Source: Ottowia oryzae
Lineage (GTDB): Bacteria; Pseudomonadota; Gammaproteobacteria; Burkholderiales; Burkholderiaceae_C
Length of the DNA: 64,000 nucleotides
NCBI RefSeq assembly: GCF_003008535.1
Contig: NZ_CP027666.1
Location: 2,965,501-3,029,500, forward strand
Direction of reading: 5' to 3'
Of this stretch, positions 26,160-35,197 are shown one piece after another. A model generated the notes under the pieces. The model made no database searches and was not told the origin of the DNA. It saw nothing but the letters and a program-made list of their open reading frames with translations. Every line of letters begins with the position of its first letter. The first letter of the stretch is position 1. The translations under genes and the position numbers were made by a program.

Positions 26160-28289
26160 TTAGGCAGCCAGGTTGTCGCTGCCCGGCGCACCCAGCGTGC
26201 GCTGCTTGAGCAACTGCAGCTGATCGCGCACGCGCGCGGCCTTTTCGAATTCCAGGTTGCGGGCGTGGTCCAGCATCTGCTTTTCCAGCCGTTTGATTTC
26301 CTTGGCCAGGTCTTTTTCCGACAGGCTTTCATCCAGCACGCCAGCGCCAGCCAGCGCGGCCTGCCGATCTTGTTCGCGGCCGCTTTTCTCGCTGTAGACG
26401 CCATCGATCAGGTCGCGCACCTGCTTGACGATGCCGCGCGGCGTGATGCCGTTGGCCTCGTTGAAGGCGATCTGCTTGGCGCGGCGGCGCTCGGTCTCGC
26501 CCATGGCCTTTTTCATCGAATCGGTGATGCGGTCGGCGTACAGGATCGCCTTGCCGTTCACGTTGCGCGCGGCGCGGCCAATGGTCTGGATCAATGACCG
26601 CTCGGCGCGCAGAAAGCCCTCTTTGTCGGCATCCAGAATGGCGACCAGCGACACCTCGGGAATGTCCAGCCCCTCGCGCAGCAGGTTGATGCCCACCAGC
26701 ACGTCGAAGGCGCCCAGGCGCAGGTCGCGGATGATTTCCACGCGCTCCACAGTGTCCACGTCCGAGTGCAGGTACCGCACCTTCACGCCGTTGTCGGTCA
26801 GGTATTCGGTGAGCTGCTCGGCCATGCGCTTGGTCAGCGTGGTGATCAGCACGCGTTCATGCTTTTGCGTGCGGTCGCGAATCTCTTGCAGCACGTCGTC
26901 CACCTGGTGGGTGGCGGGGCGCACTTCCACCAGCGGATCGACCAGGCCCGTGGGGCGCACCACCTGCTCGACCACCTGGCCCGCGTGGGTCTTCTCGTAG
27001 TCGGCGGGCGTGGCGCTGACGAAGACCACCTGGCGCATGCGGCGCTCAAACTCTTCGAACTTCAGCGGCCGGTTGTCCAGCGCGCTGGGCAGGCGAAAGC
27101 CGTATTCGACCAGCGTGGTTTTGCGCGCCTTGTCGCCGTTGTACATGGCGTTGAGCTGGCCGATCATCTGGTGGCTTTCGTCCAGGAACATCAGCGCGTC
27201 CTTGGGCAAATAGTCGGTCAGCGTCGCGGGCGGATCGCCCGGCGCAGCGCCCGACAGGTGGCGCGTGTAGTTCTCGATCCCCTTGCAGTGCCCCACTTCG
27301 CTGAGCATTTCAATGTCGAAGCGGGTGCGCTGCTCAAGCCGCTGGGCCTCCACCAGCTTGCCGTCGCCCACGAATTGCTTAAGGCGGTCGGCCAGCTCCA
27401 GCTTGATGGTTTCCACCGCCGCCAGCGTTTTCTCGCGCGGGGTCACGTAGTGGCTGCTGGGGTAGATGACGAAGCGCGGCACCTTCTGCTGCACGCGGCC
27501 CGTGAGCGGGTCGAACAGCGAGATGCTTTCGACCTCGTCGTCGAACAGCTCCATGCGCACGGCCAATTCGCTGTGTTCGGCGGGGAACACGTCGATGGTG
27601 TCGCCGCGCACGCGGAACGTGCCCCGGCTGAAGTCGGTGTCGTTGCGCTGGTACTGCATGCGCACCAGCTGGGCGATGGCATCGCGCTGGCCCTGCTTGC
27701 CGCCCACCTTCAGGATCATCCGCATCTGCAGGTAATCGTCGGGCGCGCCAATGCCGTAGATGGCGCTGACGGTGGCCACGATGATGGTGTCGCGCCGCTC
27801 CAACACGCTTTTGGTGGCCGACAGGCGCATCTGCTCGATGTGCTCGTTGATCGCGCTGTCTTTTTCGATGAACAGGTCGCGCTGCGGCACGTAGGCCTCG
27901 GGCTGGTAGTAGTCGTAGTAGCTGACGAAGTACTCGACGGCGTTCTTAGGGAAGAACTCGCGGAATTCGCTGTACAGCTGCGCGGCCAGCGTCTTGTTGG
28001 GCGCAAACACGATGGCCGGGCGCCCCATGCGCGCGATGACGTTGGCCATGGTGAAGGTCTTGCCCGAGCCCGTGACGCCCAGCAGCGTCTGGAAGGATTC
28101 ACCGTTTTCCACCCCTTCGACCAGCTTGTCGATGGCGCCGGGCTGGTCGCCCGCGGGCGGGTACGGCTGGTACAGCTGGAAGGGCGAGCCTGGAAAAGTG
28201 ACGAACTGGCCCTGCGCCGGCGCGGGCGCCTCTACCGCGCGAGGCGGGGCAAAGTCGGCGGGGGCTTGGGGCGTGATGGTGGGCGGCAT
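26160..28289 (-). CDS. uvrB: excinuclease ABC subunit B
   Basis: UvrB verifies damage in nucleotide excision repair. The 709 residues include Walker A GVTGSGKT (71-78), the YYDYYQPEAY beta-hairpin region, DESH of motif II, the later helicase motifs (INLLREGLDIPEVSLVAILD, QTIGRAARN) and a C-terminal UVR domain that binds UvrC. The frame extends to 28361, but the ATG at 28289 fits best; a proline-rich segment of about 25 residues still precedes the usual start. A LexA-like box lies about 280 bp upstream. Confidence 0.96.
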   Translation of the reverse strand: MPPTITPQAPADFAPPRAVEAPAPAQGQFVTFPGSPFQLYQPYPPAGDQPGAIDKLVEGVENGESFQTLLGVTGSGKTFTMANVIARMGRPAIVFAPNKTLAAQLYSEFREFFPKNAVEYFVSYYDYYQPEAYVPQRDLFIEKDSAINEHIEQMRLSATKSVLERRDTIIVATVSAIYGIGAPDDYLQMRMILKVGGKQGQRDAIAQLVRMQYQRNDTDFSRGTFRVRGDTIDVFPAEHSELAVRMELFDDEVESISLFDPLTGRVQQKVPRFVIYPSSHYVTPREKTLAAVETIKLELADRLKQFVGDGKLVEAQRLEQRTRFDIEMLSEVGHCKGIENYTRHLSGAAPGDPPATLTDYLPKDALMFLDESHQMIGQLNAMYNGDKARKTTLVEYGFRLPSALDNRPLKFEEFERRMRQVVFVSATPADYEKTHAGQVVEQVVRPTGLVDPLVEVRPATHQVDDVLQEIRDRTQKHERVLITTLTKRMAEQLTEYLTDNGVKVRYLHSDVDTVERVEIIRDLRLGAFDVLVGINLLREGLDIPEVSLVAILDADKEGFLRAERSLIQTIGRAARNVNGKAILYADRITDSMKKAMGETERRRAKQIAFNEANGITPRGIVKQVRDLIDGVYSEKSGREQDRQAALAGAGVLDESLSEKDLAKEIKRLEKQMLDHARNLEFEKAARVRDQLQLLKQRTLGAPGSDNLAA

Positions 28290-28458
28290 GGCAAAACAGA
28301 TGCGGGCGAAGGCCCCAAAGGGCAAGCCGACCACCTTAACCCATGGCCGTGCGCAGTGCACGCGACCATGGCATGGCGGACGGGTGGGCGCACCGGGTGC
28401 GCTGGTTCAAAAAACGCTGACCGCAGGGCAACCGCCGCCGCGCTTTGAATTTCTATGG

Positions 28459-28510
28459 TTTTGATAGCTGCCAGCGCACACTGCACGGGCGCTGGAAGGC
28501 AATTTGGCTT
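28459..28510 (+). repeat. intergenic palindromic repeat, copy 5
   Basis: TTTTGATAGCTGCCAGCGC, a loop, then GCGCTGGAAGGCAATTTGG. It lies between the LexA box and the uvrB start, so it would be in the uvrB leader if transcription starts at the LexA box. Confidence 0.8.
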
Positions 28511-28564
28511 GAAGATACGTGCTGGCGCGGCGGCCCCGGTCATGGGTTCAGCATCTGGCCATTT

Positions 28565-28584
28565 TACTGAATATATAAACAGTA
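28565..28584. promoter_or_regulatory. LexA (SOS) box upstream of uvrB
   Basis: TACTGAATATATAAACAGTA keeps CTG-N10-CAG with an AT-only core and symmetric TA ends, 18 of 20 positions of the E. coli SOS consensus. On the minus strand it overlaps a TATATT -10-like hexamer. uvrB is a classical SOS gene. The box is immediately downstream of the DUF4186 stop and about 280 bp from the uvrB start. Confidence 0.8.
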
Positions 28585-28585
28585 G

Positions 28586-29056
28586 TCAGCTATCAAACAA
28601 GGGGCCGTCGCCCTGAGGGCGCTGATGGACTGCCTCACCGCTTTCTTGCCCCTGCCCGCTGCCGTCGCCAAGCTCACGCACCAGCCAGCGGTCAATCAGC
28701 GCGACAAGCTCATCCAGCTGCGCGGCGGCCAACGCCTGCCCCTTGGGGATGGCGTGAAGGCGCGCCAGGCAGCTGCGGCAGCAGGTGCCGGTGGCGTGTT
28801 GGGCGCGGAACACCGGGTGCCCGCGCCACGGCGTCTGGCGCCCGTCGTTCAAGGGAAAGGCCGGCGCCAGGCGGCGTGTGAGCAGGTCGTAGGCGTGCTG
28901 ACGCACCGTCTCCAGCCCGCGCTGTGCGATGAACGCGCGGTCGGCCGGCTGCAAGTGGATGCGCGCACGGAAGGCGCTTCGCGCAATGCGATCCAGCCGC
29001 TGGTCAATGGCCGCCCACGCTTGCGGGCTTTCAGGTAGCGGGGTTGCAGCAGGCAT
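28586..29056 (-). CDS. DUF4186 family protein
   Basis: The 156 residues match the DUF4186 pattern: RIARSAFRARIHL near the start, RGLETVRQHAYDLL, GRQTPWRGHPVF, then AQHATGTCCRSCLARLHAIPKG. Two adjacent cysteines plus a third (CCRSC) and several histidines suggest a metal site. The function of the family is unknown. No signal peptide. The last 25 residues (Gly/Gln-rich) are probably disordered. Its stop lies at the edge of the LexA box, so it is not itself downstream of that box. Confidence 0.85.
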   Translation of the reverse strand: MPAATPLPESPQAWAAIDQRLDRIARSAFRARIHLQPADRAFIAQRGLETVRQHAYDLLTRRLAPAFPLNDGRQTPWRGHPVFRAQHATGTCCRSCLARLHAIPKGQALAAAQLDELVALIDRWLVRELGDGSGQGQESGEAVHQRPQGDGPLFDS

Positions 29057-29245
29057 GCAACGCAGTTGGTGACGTGGCGGCGTTCGACAAGGGCGCCCGG
29101 CCCCGCTTGGGCGCTACCAGCCGTGGCCGCAAGGGCCTTACCCCTTAGCGAACCACCCGGCGCGCACCTTGTTTGGGAACGTGGGCCTAAAATCCAAGGG
29201 TTTCACCTTAATTGGTCACTTTTTCCACCAACGCAGGCACTGTCC

Positions 29246-30442
29246 ATGTCTCTCTTTTCCGCAGTTGAACTCGCACCGCGCGACCCGATCCTGGGCCTGA
29301 ACGAGCAATACGCCGCCGACCAGAACCCCAACAAGGTCAACCTGGGCGTGGGCGTCTACTTCGACGAAAACGGCAAGCTGCCGCTGCTGCAGTGCGTGCA
29401 AGCGGCCGAGAAAAAGCTGATGGACACGCCCAAGCCGCGCGGCTATCTGCCCATTGACGGCATCGCCGCATACGACGACGCCGTGAAAAAGCTGGTGTTC
29501 GGCGCCGACGCAGCCGTTTACAAAGACGGGCGCATCGCCACGGTGCAAGGCCTGGGCGGCACGGGCGGCCTGAAGATCGCCGCCGATTTTCTGAAGCGCC
29601 TGAACCCCGGCGCCAAAGTGCTGATCAGCGACCCCAGCTGGGAAAACCACCGCGCCCTGTTCAGCCAGGCCGGTTTTGAGGTGGACACCTACCGCTATTA
29701 CAACGCCAGCACCCGCGCGCTGGATTTCGACGGCATGCTGGCCGACCTGAAGGCCGCCGCGCCGGGCACCATCGCCGTGCTGCACGCCTGCTGCCACAAC
29801 CCGACGGGCTACGACATCACCGCCGCGCAGTGGGACCAGGTGATCGCCGTGGTGAAAGAGCGCCAGCTGTCGCCCATCCTCGACATGGCCTACCAGGGCT
29901 TTGCGCACGGCATTGCCGAAGACGGCGCCGTGGTCGGCAAGTTCGTCGCCTCTGGCCTGGACTTTTTCGTGGCCACGTCTTTCAGCAAGAGCTTCAGCCT
30001 GTACGGCGAACGCGTGGGCGCGTTGTCGGTGGTCTGCAGCACCAAGGAAGAAGCCGCCAAGGTGCTGAGCCAGCTGAAGATCATGATCCGCACCAACTAC
30101 AGCAACCCACCCACGCACGGCGGCGCCGTGGTGGCGCTGGTGCTGGACGACCCGGCGCTGCGCCAGCAGTGGGAAGAAGAGCTGTCGCACATGCGCAACC
30201 GCATCAAGCAGATGCGCGCCAAGCTGGTGGACGGCCTGAAAGCCGCAGGCGTGAAGCAGGACATGAGCTTCATCACCACGCAGATCGGCATGTTCAGCTA
30301 TTCCGGCCTGTCCAAAGACCAGATGGTGCGCCTGCGCAATGAGTTTGGCGTGTACGGCACCGATTCCGGCCGCATGTGCGTGGCCGCGCTGAACGACAAG
30401 AACATCGACTACGTCTGTCAGTCCATCGCCAAGGTGGTGTGA
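29246..30442 (+). CDS. aromatic-amino-acid/aspartate aminotransferase
   Basis: A class-I PLP aminotransferase of subgroup I-alpha, 398 residues, transferring amino groups between aspartate or aromatic amino acids and 2-oxoglutarate. Key residues: N185 and P186 in CCHNPTG, D213 and Y216 in ILDMAYQGF, PLP lysine K248 in SFSKSFSLYGERVG with R256. AspC and TyrB cannot be separated safely by eye; TyrB-like activity is common in this subgroup. The ATG at 29246 fits the conserved N-terminus. It is followed by a strong terminator. Confidence 0.92.
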   Translation: MSLFSAVELAPRDPILGLNEQYAADQNPNKVNLGVGVYFDENGKLPLLQCVQAAEKKLMDTPKPRGYLPIDGIAAYDDAVKKLVFGADAAVYKDGRIATVQGLGGTGGLKIAADFLKRLNPGAKVLISDPSWENHRALFSQAGFEVDTYRYYNASTRALDFDGMLADLKAAAPGTIAVLHACCHNPTGYDITAAQWDQVIAVVKERQLSPILDMAYQGFAHGIAEDGAVVGKFVASGLDFFVATSFSKSFSLYGERVGALSVVCSTKEEAAKVLSQLKIMIRTNYSNPPTHGGAVVALVLDDPALRQQWEEELSHMRNRIKQMRAKLVDGLKAAGVKQDMSFITTQIGMFSYSGLSKDQMVRLRNEFGVYGTDSGRMCVAALNDKNIDYVCQSIAKVV

Positions 30443-30444
30443 TC

Positions 30445-30471
30445 AAAACCCGGGCCCCGCGCCCGGGTTTT
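30445..30471 (+). terminator. terminator after the aminotransferase gene
   Basis: AAAACCCGGG, a seven-base loop, CCCGGGTTTT: a perfect 10-bp stem whose 3' arm ends in T4. It begins three bases after the stop codon. Confidence 0.88.
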
Positions 30472-30685
30472 GCTTTGGGGCGACGATCTGCGTGCGCGAC
30501 CGCTGCCGCTGCCGCTGCGTGCATCGCACCAGCATTGCCACACACTGCGCGCGGCGCGCTTCGCCGCTCTGCACCGACCGGATCCACTGAGGTGGATGCC
30601 ACGCAGGGCGCGCAGGCTGGATGGCGCGGCCGGGCACCGCACCCGGCGCGCTGCCAACGTCCCACGCCTGCCACCAGGAGAAGCC

Positions 30686-31516
30686 ATGCCCATCCCCACC
30701 CTCACCCTGAAGAGCGGCCACGCCATCCCGGTGCTGGGCCAAGGCACGTGGGAGCTGGGCGAGCCCGCCGGCGATCGCGCGGCCGAGATCGCCACGCTGC
30801 GCGCGGGCGTCGAGCTGGGCCTGAGCCTGATCGACACCGCCGAGATGTACGGCCACGGGCGCTCAGAGCGCTTGGTGGGCGAAGCCATTCGCGGCCTGCG
30901 CGACAGCGTTTACCTGGTGGACAAGGTGCTGCCCAGCAACGCTTCGCACGCCGGCACCGTCAAAGCCTGTGAACGCAGCATGAAAGCGCTGGGCGTCGAG
31001 CAGATCGACCTGTACCTGCTGCACTGGCGCGGCAGCCATCCGCTGGCCGAAACGGTGCAGGCGTTTGAGCAGTTGCAGCGCGCCGGCAAGATCGGCGCCT
31101 GGGGCGTGAGCAACTTTGACACCGACGACATGCGCGAATTGCTGCAACTGGGCACGCCGCAGGTCAACCAGATTCTCTACAACCCGTCGCGCCGGGGGCC
31201 AGAGTTCGACCTTATGCCGCTGTGCGCCCAAGCGGGTGTGCGCATCATGGCCTATTCCCCCATAGAGCAAGGCCGCCTGCTGCGCCACCCCGCGCTGGCG
31301 CAAGTCGCGCAGCGCCACCAAGCCACGGTGGCGCAGGTGGCGCTGGCCTGGGACATCCGCGGGGGCGATGTGGTGGCCATTCCCAAGGCTTCGACCGTCG
31401 CGCACGTGCAAGACAACGCCCGCGCGCTGGACATCCGGCTGACCGAGGCAGACATCGCACTGATCGACGAGGCCTTCGCGCCGCCCACGCACGCGCAGCC
31501 GCTTGAGATGATCTGA
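30686..31516 (+). CDS. aldo/keto reductase
   Basis: A 276-residue NADPH-dependent reductase with the (beta/alpha)8 fold. The catalytic tetrad is visible: D50 (LIDTAE), Y55 (EMYGHG), K80 (VDKVLPS) and H113 (LLHWRGS). The C-terminal part contains AIPKAS, the cofactor-binding segment. ATG at 30686, with GGAG seven bases upstream. The substrate is unknown. The 214 bp before it contain no convincing promoter. Confidence 0.9.
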   Translation: MPIPTLTLKSGHAIPVLGQGTWELGEPAGDRAAEIATLRAGVELGLSLIDTAEMYGHGRSERLVGEAIRGLRDSVYLVDKVLPSNASHAGTVKACERSMKALGVEQIDLYLLHWRGSHPLAETVQAFEQLQRAGKIGAWGVSNFDTDDMRELLQLGTPQVNQILYNPSRRGPEFDLMPLCAQAGVRIMAYSPIEQGRLLRHPALAQVAQRHQATVAQVALAWDIRGGDVVAIPKASTVAHVQDNARALDIRLTEADIALIDEAFAPPTHAQPLEMI

Positions 31517-31720
31517 CTGCACTGACGTGCCAAGTTGGCGGCGTGAACCGGGGCGCCATACCGCCAGACACCGCCGCGCCGTGCGCCATGCGCCTAGCTT
31601 TGAGCAGCGCACTACGCTGACTGGCGGCGCCGCAAGCTCCGGGGTTGCAGCGCGCTACTGACCATGGTCATATAGCCTTCCGGGCGACCCAGCGCCTTGC
31701 AGATTTCGATTGTTATCAGG

Positions 31721-31766
31721 ATCCAGCGCTTATCCCACCAGCGCCAGCAGCTACGCTATTGATAGT
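31721..31766 (-). repeat. intergenic palindromic repeat, copy 6 (minus orientation)
   Basis: On the minus strand: ATCAATAGCGTAGCTGCTGGCGC, a loop, then AGCGCTGGAT. It has the same parts as the other copies but the first arm is less regular. Confidence 0.7.
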
Positions 31767-31986
31767 GGACCATGTGACCGTCTCATGCGGGTCAAAGCCG
31801 CTCGCGCGCCTTGAGCGATGGCCCTGCAACGGCGCCCACACCCGAGCCGCTGATGCCAACCTTGCATGCCGATCCGCCCCTGCAACACGCCACGCCCAGC
31901 AGCACCTGGGTGTATGAGCGTTGACGCTGGCAACGCGCGAACGCAATGGCTGGGCTGCCCCAGCCAAGCCTCAGATTACTATTAAG

Positions 31987-32031
31987 TTGATAGCTGCCAG
32001 TGCCCTTTCCTCCAGCGCTGGAAGCCCAAAT
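31987..32031 (+). repeat. intergenic palindromic repeat, copy 7
   Basis: GTTGATAGCTGCCAGTGCC, a loop, then CAGCGCTGGAAGCCCAAAT. It ends three bases from the dnaB stop codon. Confidence 0.75.
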
Positions 32032-32034
32032 GCC

Positions 32035-33450
32035 TTAGAAGTCGTCGCTGACGCCGAAGGGCATGCTTTCGAAGCGCGTCAGCGGCTTCAGGAACGACAG
32101 TTTCACCGTGCCCGTGGGGCCGTTACGCTGTTTGCCGATGATGATCTCGGCCACCCCAGGTTCGCGCGAATCCTTGTTGTAGTAGTCGTCGCGGTAGATG
32201 AACATGATGATGTCGGCATCCTGCTCGATAGCGCCGGATTCGCGCAAGTCGCTCATCATGGGGCGCTTGTCGGTACGCTGCTCCACACTGCGGTTGAGCT
32301 GCGACAAGGCGATCACCGGGCACTGCAGCTCTTTGGCCAGCGCCTTCAGGCCACGCGAAATCTCGCCCAGCTCGGTCGCGCGGTTCTCGCCGTCGGAGCT
32401 GCTGCCGCTCATCAGCTGCAGGTAATCGACCACGATCAGGCCCAGCTTGCCGCATTGGCGCGCCAGCCTGCGCGCGTTGGCACGCAGCTCGCTGGGCGTG
32501 AGGCCCGGCGTTTCGTCGATATGCAGGCTGACGCCGCGCAGGCGCTCGATCGCCTCGGTCAGACGCGGCCATTCTTCATCGCTGAGCTTGCCGGTGCGCA
32601 AATGCCCCTGGTCGATGCGGCCGATGGAACCCACGATACGCACAGCAAGCTGCGCAGCGCCCATTTCCATTGAAAACACGGCCACGGGCAGCTGTTCCAT
32701 CAGCGCGACGTGCTCGGCGATGTTGATGGCGAACGCAGTCTTACCCATGGAGGGGCGCGCGGCCAGCACCACGAGGTCGCCAGCCTGAAGGCCGGCCGTC
32801 ATGCGGTCCAGATCGATGAAGCCGGTGGGCACGCCCGTCACGTCGTTCGGGTTGTCCGCCATTTCCTGAACGCGGTCGAGCAGCTCGACCACCAGGCTCT
32901 CCATGCCCTGAAAGCCCTGCTTCATGCGCGAGCCTTCTTCGCCAATCTTGAAGATCTTGCCCTCGGCCTCGTCCAGAATCTTGGCAACGGCCTTGCCCTG
33001 GGGGTTGAAGGCGCTGGTGGCGATCTCATCGCTGGCCGAGACCAGCTTGCGTAGGATGGAGCGCTCGCGCACCAGCTCGGCGTAGCGGCGGATGTTGGCG
33101 GCGCTGGGCACGTACTGGGCCAGCGCGTTCAGGTAGGTCAGCCCGCCCACCTCGTCGGCCTTGCCTTGGCGCTGCAGCTCTTCATGCACCGTGATGACGT
33201 CGGCGGGCTTGGTCTCGTTGATCAGCTTGTGAATGACCTCGAATACCAGACGGTGTTCGTAGCGGTAGAAGTCCGTGGCGCCCACCGCATCGCCCATGCG
33301 GTCCCACGCGGTGTTGTCCAGCAGCAGGCCGCCCAGCACGCTGGATTCCGCTTCGATGGAATGCGGAGGAATGCGCAGCTGCGCGACCTGGCGGTCCGGC
33401 GGCGCTTCGTCGCCGAGATCAGGAAAAGTGGGGGGAAAGACAGAAGACAT
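32035..33450 (-). CDS. dnaB: replicative DNA helicase DnaB
   Basis: The hexameric fork helicase, 471 residues. The N-terminal DnaG-interacting domain (about 25-130) is followed by a linker and the RecA-like motor with Walker A ARPSMGKT (231-238), Walker B LIVVDYLQLM and the DnaB signatures EISRGLKALAKEL and SQLNRSVEQR. No intein. The gene is separated from rplI by a terminator and about 215 bp that contain two DnaA-box-like sites, so it may have its own promoter. Confidence 0.97.
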   Translation of the reverse strand: MSSVFPPTFPDLGDEAPPDRQVAQLRIPPHSIEAESSVLGGLLLDNTAWDRMGDAVGATDFYRYEHRLVFEVIHKLINETKPADVITVHEELQRQGKADEVGGLTYLNALAQYVPSAANIRRYAELVRERSILRKLVSASDEIATSAFNPQGKAVAKILDEAEGKIFKIGEEGSRMKQGFQGMESLVVELLDRVQEMADNPNDVTGVPTGFIDLDRMTAGLQAGDLVVLAARPSMGKTAFAINIAEHVALMEQLPVAVFSMEMGAAQLAVRIVGSIGRIDQGHLRTGKLSDEEWPRLTEAIERLRGVSLHIDETPGLTPSELRANARRLARQCGKLGLIVVDYLQLMSGSSSDGENRATELGEISRGLKALAKELQCPVIALSQLNRSVEQRTDKRPMMSDLRESGAIEQDADIIMFIYRDDYYNKDSREPGVAEIIIGKQRNGPTGTVKLSFLKPLTRFESMPFGVSDDF

Positions 33451-33512
33451 GCAGGCGGTGGTACTTCTGCGCCATGCTACGCCGATCGCGCGCCGACGTC
33501 ATGGGACAAAGC

Positions 33513-33564
33513 TGTGGACAAGCCGTGCAACAGCTTGGGGTAACCCACCCAAACCTGTGCACAA
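33513..33564. promoter_or_regulatory. two DnaA-box-like sites upstream of dnaB
   Basis: TGTGGACAA at 33513-33521 matches the DnaA box (reverse TTATCCACA) in 8 of 9 positions. TGTGCACAA at 33556-33564 matches in 7 of 9. They are 43 bp apart (about four helical turns) in the same orientation. DnaA control of dnaB is inferred. Confidence 0.35.
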
Positions 33565-33569
33565 GCCGC

Positions 33570-33611
33570 CCTCAAAAACAACAAAGCCGCCACGCCTTGC
33601 AGCGGGCGGCT
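33570..33611 (-). terminator. terminator after rplI
   Basis: On the minus strand AGCCGCC, a 13-base loop and GGCGGCT are followed by TTGTTGTTTTTG. It lies about 55 bp after the rplI stop and closes the ribosomal operon before dnaB. Confidence 0.75.
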
Positions 33612-33665
33612 GGGGCTGCGCCACCTCACCGGGCCAGGCCCGACGAGGCGCGAGCTTTTGCGCGA

Positions 33666-34118
33666 TCAGGCGGTTTCGCCGTAGACCGCGACGGTGATTT
33701 CCGAATCCACGTCGGTGTGCAGCGCCACGTGAACCGTATTGTCACCCACGACCTTGATCGGGCCGTTGGGCAGACGGATCTGCGACTTGTGCACGTCAAA
33801 GCCTTGCTTTTTCAGCTCGTCGGCGATGTCGTGGTTGGTGACCGAACCGAACAGACGACCGTCCACGCCGGCTTTTTGCGTCAGCTTGATGGTCTGGCCG
33901 TTCAGCTTGTCGCCCAGAGCTTGGGCCGCAGCCAGCTTTTCAGCGGCTTGCTTTTCCAGCTCGGCGCGGCGGGCTTCGAATTCGGCCTTCGCGGCCTCAG
34001 TCGCACGGCGGGCGCGGCCGCTGGGGATCAGGAAGTTGCGAGCGTAGCCGTCTTTGACTTTGACGATGTCACCCAGGTTGCCCAGGTTGACGACCTTGTC
34101 CAGAAGAATGATCTGCAT
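33666..34118 (-). CDS. rplI: 50S ribosomal protein L9
   Basis: The 150 residues show the L9 N-terminal rRNA-binding domain (MQIILLDKVVNLGNLGD, then GYARNFLIPSGRA), a long central helix rich in Ala/Glu/Lys, and the C-terminal domain (LFGSVTNHDIAD). Last gene of the rpsF-priB-rpsR-rplI operon, 13 bp after rpsR. Confidence 0.98.
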   Translation of the reverse strand: MQIILLDKVVNLGNLGDIVKVKDGYARNFLIPSGRARRATEAAKAEFEARRAELEKQAAEKLAAAQALGDKLNGQTIKLTQKAGVDGRLFGSVTNHDIADELKKQGFDVHKSQIRLPNGPIKVVGDNTVHVALHTDVDSEITVAVYGETA

Positions 34119-34131
34119 GGTGTTTCCTTCC

Positions 34132-34413
34132 TCAGACGCGGTGCTGATCGGAGTACGGCAGCATGGCCAGGAAGCGCGCGCGCTTGATGGCGGTGTTCAG
34201 CTGACGCTGGTAGAAAGCGCGCGTGCCGGTCAGGCGAGCGGGCACGATGCGGCCGTTCTCGCTGATGAAGTCGCGCAGGGTGTCGATGTCCTTGTAGTCG
34301 ATTTCTTCGACGCCAGCGACGGTGAAACGGCAGAAGCGTTTGCGCTTGAACAGCAGCGACTGCGTGTTGCGTTTGGGACGCTTGTCCTTATTGAATTTCT
34401 TGAACGTGGCCAT
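34132..34413 (-). CDS. rpsR: 30S ribosomal protein S18
   Basis: The 93 residues include the conserved IDYKDIDTLRDFISENGRIVP and the RQLNTAIKRARFLAMLPY end. The start is ATG 34413 (MATFKKFNKD); it lies 26 bp inside the end of priB. S18 forms a complex with S6 from the same operon. Confidence 0.97.
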   Translation of the reverse strand: MATFKKFNKDKRPKRNTQSLLFKRKRFCRFTVAGVEEIDYKDIDTLRDFISENGRIVPARLTGTRAFYQRQLNTAIKRARFLAMLPYSDQHRV

Positions 34414-34720
34414 TTGAGGCTCCTTGAAACTGATCTTGCTGAAAATCCTGGATGTGAAGCACCACCGATTTCGCGTTGCGTGGGCTGGCCAGAAACCCGC
34501 TGAACAGCCACTGGCTGCCGATGGGCTGCTTGACCAAGCGCTCTGCCATCGCACCCAAGGCAACCGCCTTGAGCACCAACCGTACCATTCGCTGGCTTCC
34601 TGCCTCTTCGACCTGCGACTCGTGTTCGAGCCGCATATCCAGTGCCGGCAAACCGGCGGGCGTGAAGCGAAGCGGATTCGATTCGGCGATGACAGCGGTG
34701 AGACGGGTCAGATTGGCCAT
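34388..34720 (-). CDS. priB: primosomal replication protein N (PriB)
   Basis: PriB is a single-stranded-DNA-binding OB-fold protein used in PriA-dependent replication restart. The 110 residues match the OB fold (LTAVIAESNPLRFTPAGLPALDMRLEHES, with later GFLASPRN and LHIQDFQ). Its last 26 bases overlap the rpsR start, so the S18 ribosome-binding site lies inside priB. Confidence 0.92.
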   Translation of the reverse strand: MANLTRLTAVIAESNPLRFTPAGLPALDMRLEHESQVEEAGSQRMVRLVLKAVALGAMAERLVKQPIGSQWLFSGFLASPRNAKSVVLHIQDFQQDQFQGASNGHVQEIQ

Positions 34721-34745
34721 CTCATGGCCTCCACGCGCGTCGCGT

Positions 34746-35111
34746 TCAGTTGCTGGCTTCAGCTTGCTGGGCTTTGCGAGCCTCTTCGCGCTCGACGGTC
34801 TTCATCATCGACGAAGGGCCGGTGTCGGCTTTGGGGCGTTGCACAGTCAGGTGGCGCAGAACGGCGTCGTTGAACTTGAACGCGTGCTCCAGCTCGCCCA
34901 TCACGGCCTGATCGGCCTCGATGTTCAGACACAGGTAATGCGCCTTGGCCAGCTTGTTGATCTGGTAAGCCAGCTGACGGCGGCCCCAGTCTTCCTGGCG
35001 ATGGATCTTGCCGCCGCCGGCGGTGATCATGCCCTTGTAGCGCTCCAGCATGGCCGGAACCTGCTCGCTTTGATCCGGATGGATCAGCAGGATGATTTCA
35101 TAGTGACGCAT
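34746..35111 (-). CDS. rpsF: 30S ribosomal protein S6
   Basis: The 121 residues begin MRHYEIILLIHPDQSEQV and include GGKIHRQEDWGRRQLAY, typical of S6. The C-terminal tail is charged. First gene of the operon; AAGGAG is seven bases before the ATG. Confidence 0.97.
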   Translation of the reverse strand: MRHYEIILLIHPDQSEQVPAMLERYKGMITAGGGKIHRQEDWGRRQLAYQINKLAKAHYLCLNIEADQAVMGELEHAFKFNDAVLRHLTVQRPKADTGPSSMMKTVEREEARKAQQAEASN

Positions 35112-35197
35112 GGACTCTCCTTGTGGATGAGCGGACCGATCGGGATCGGGCCGAGTGAAAAGCCGCCCCCGGCGTCAAGACAGGGTGCGGCAAGGGA

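Larger units (their letters stand above)
31517..32034. other. 518-bp intergenic region built around repeats
   Basis: No protein-like reading frame. The region holds two copies of the palindromic repeat in opposite orientations (31721-31766 and 31987-32031). A third, degenerate stretch near 31669-31697 (ATATAGCCTTCC then CAGCGCC) may be a decayed copy. It separates the convergent aldo/keto reductase and dnaB genes. Confidence 0.5.

Noticed and set aside
30472..30685. An open extension of the aldo/keto reductase frame upstream of 30686
   Set aside because: The extra 72 codons are Arg/Ala/His-rich without protein-like pattern; the ATG at 30686 has GGAG and begins the family domain.
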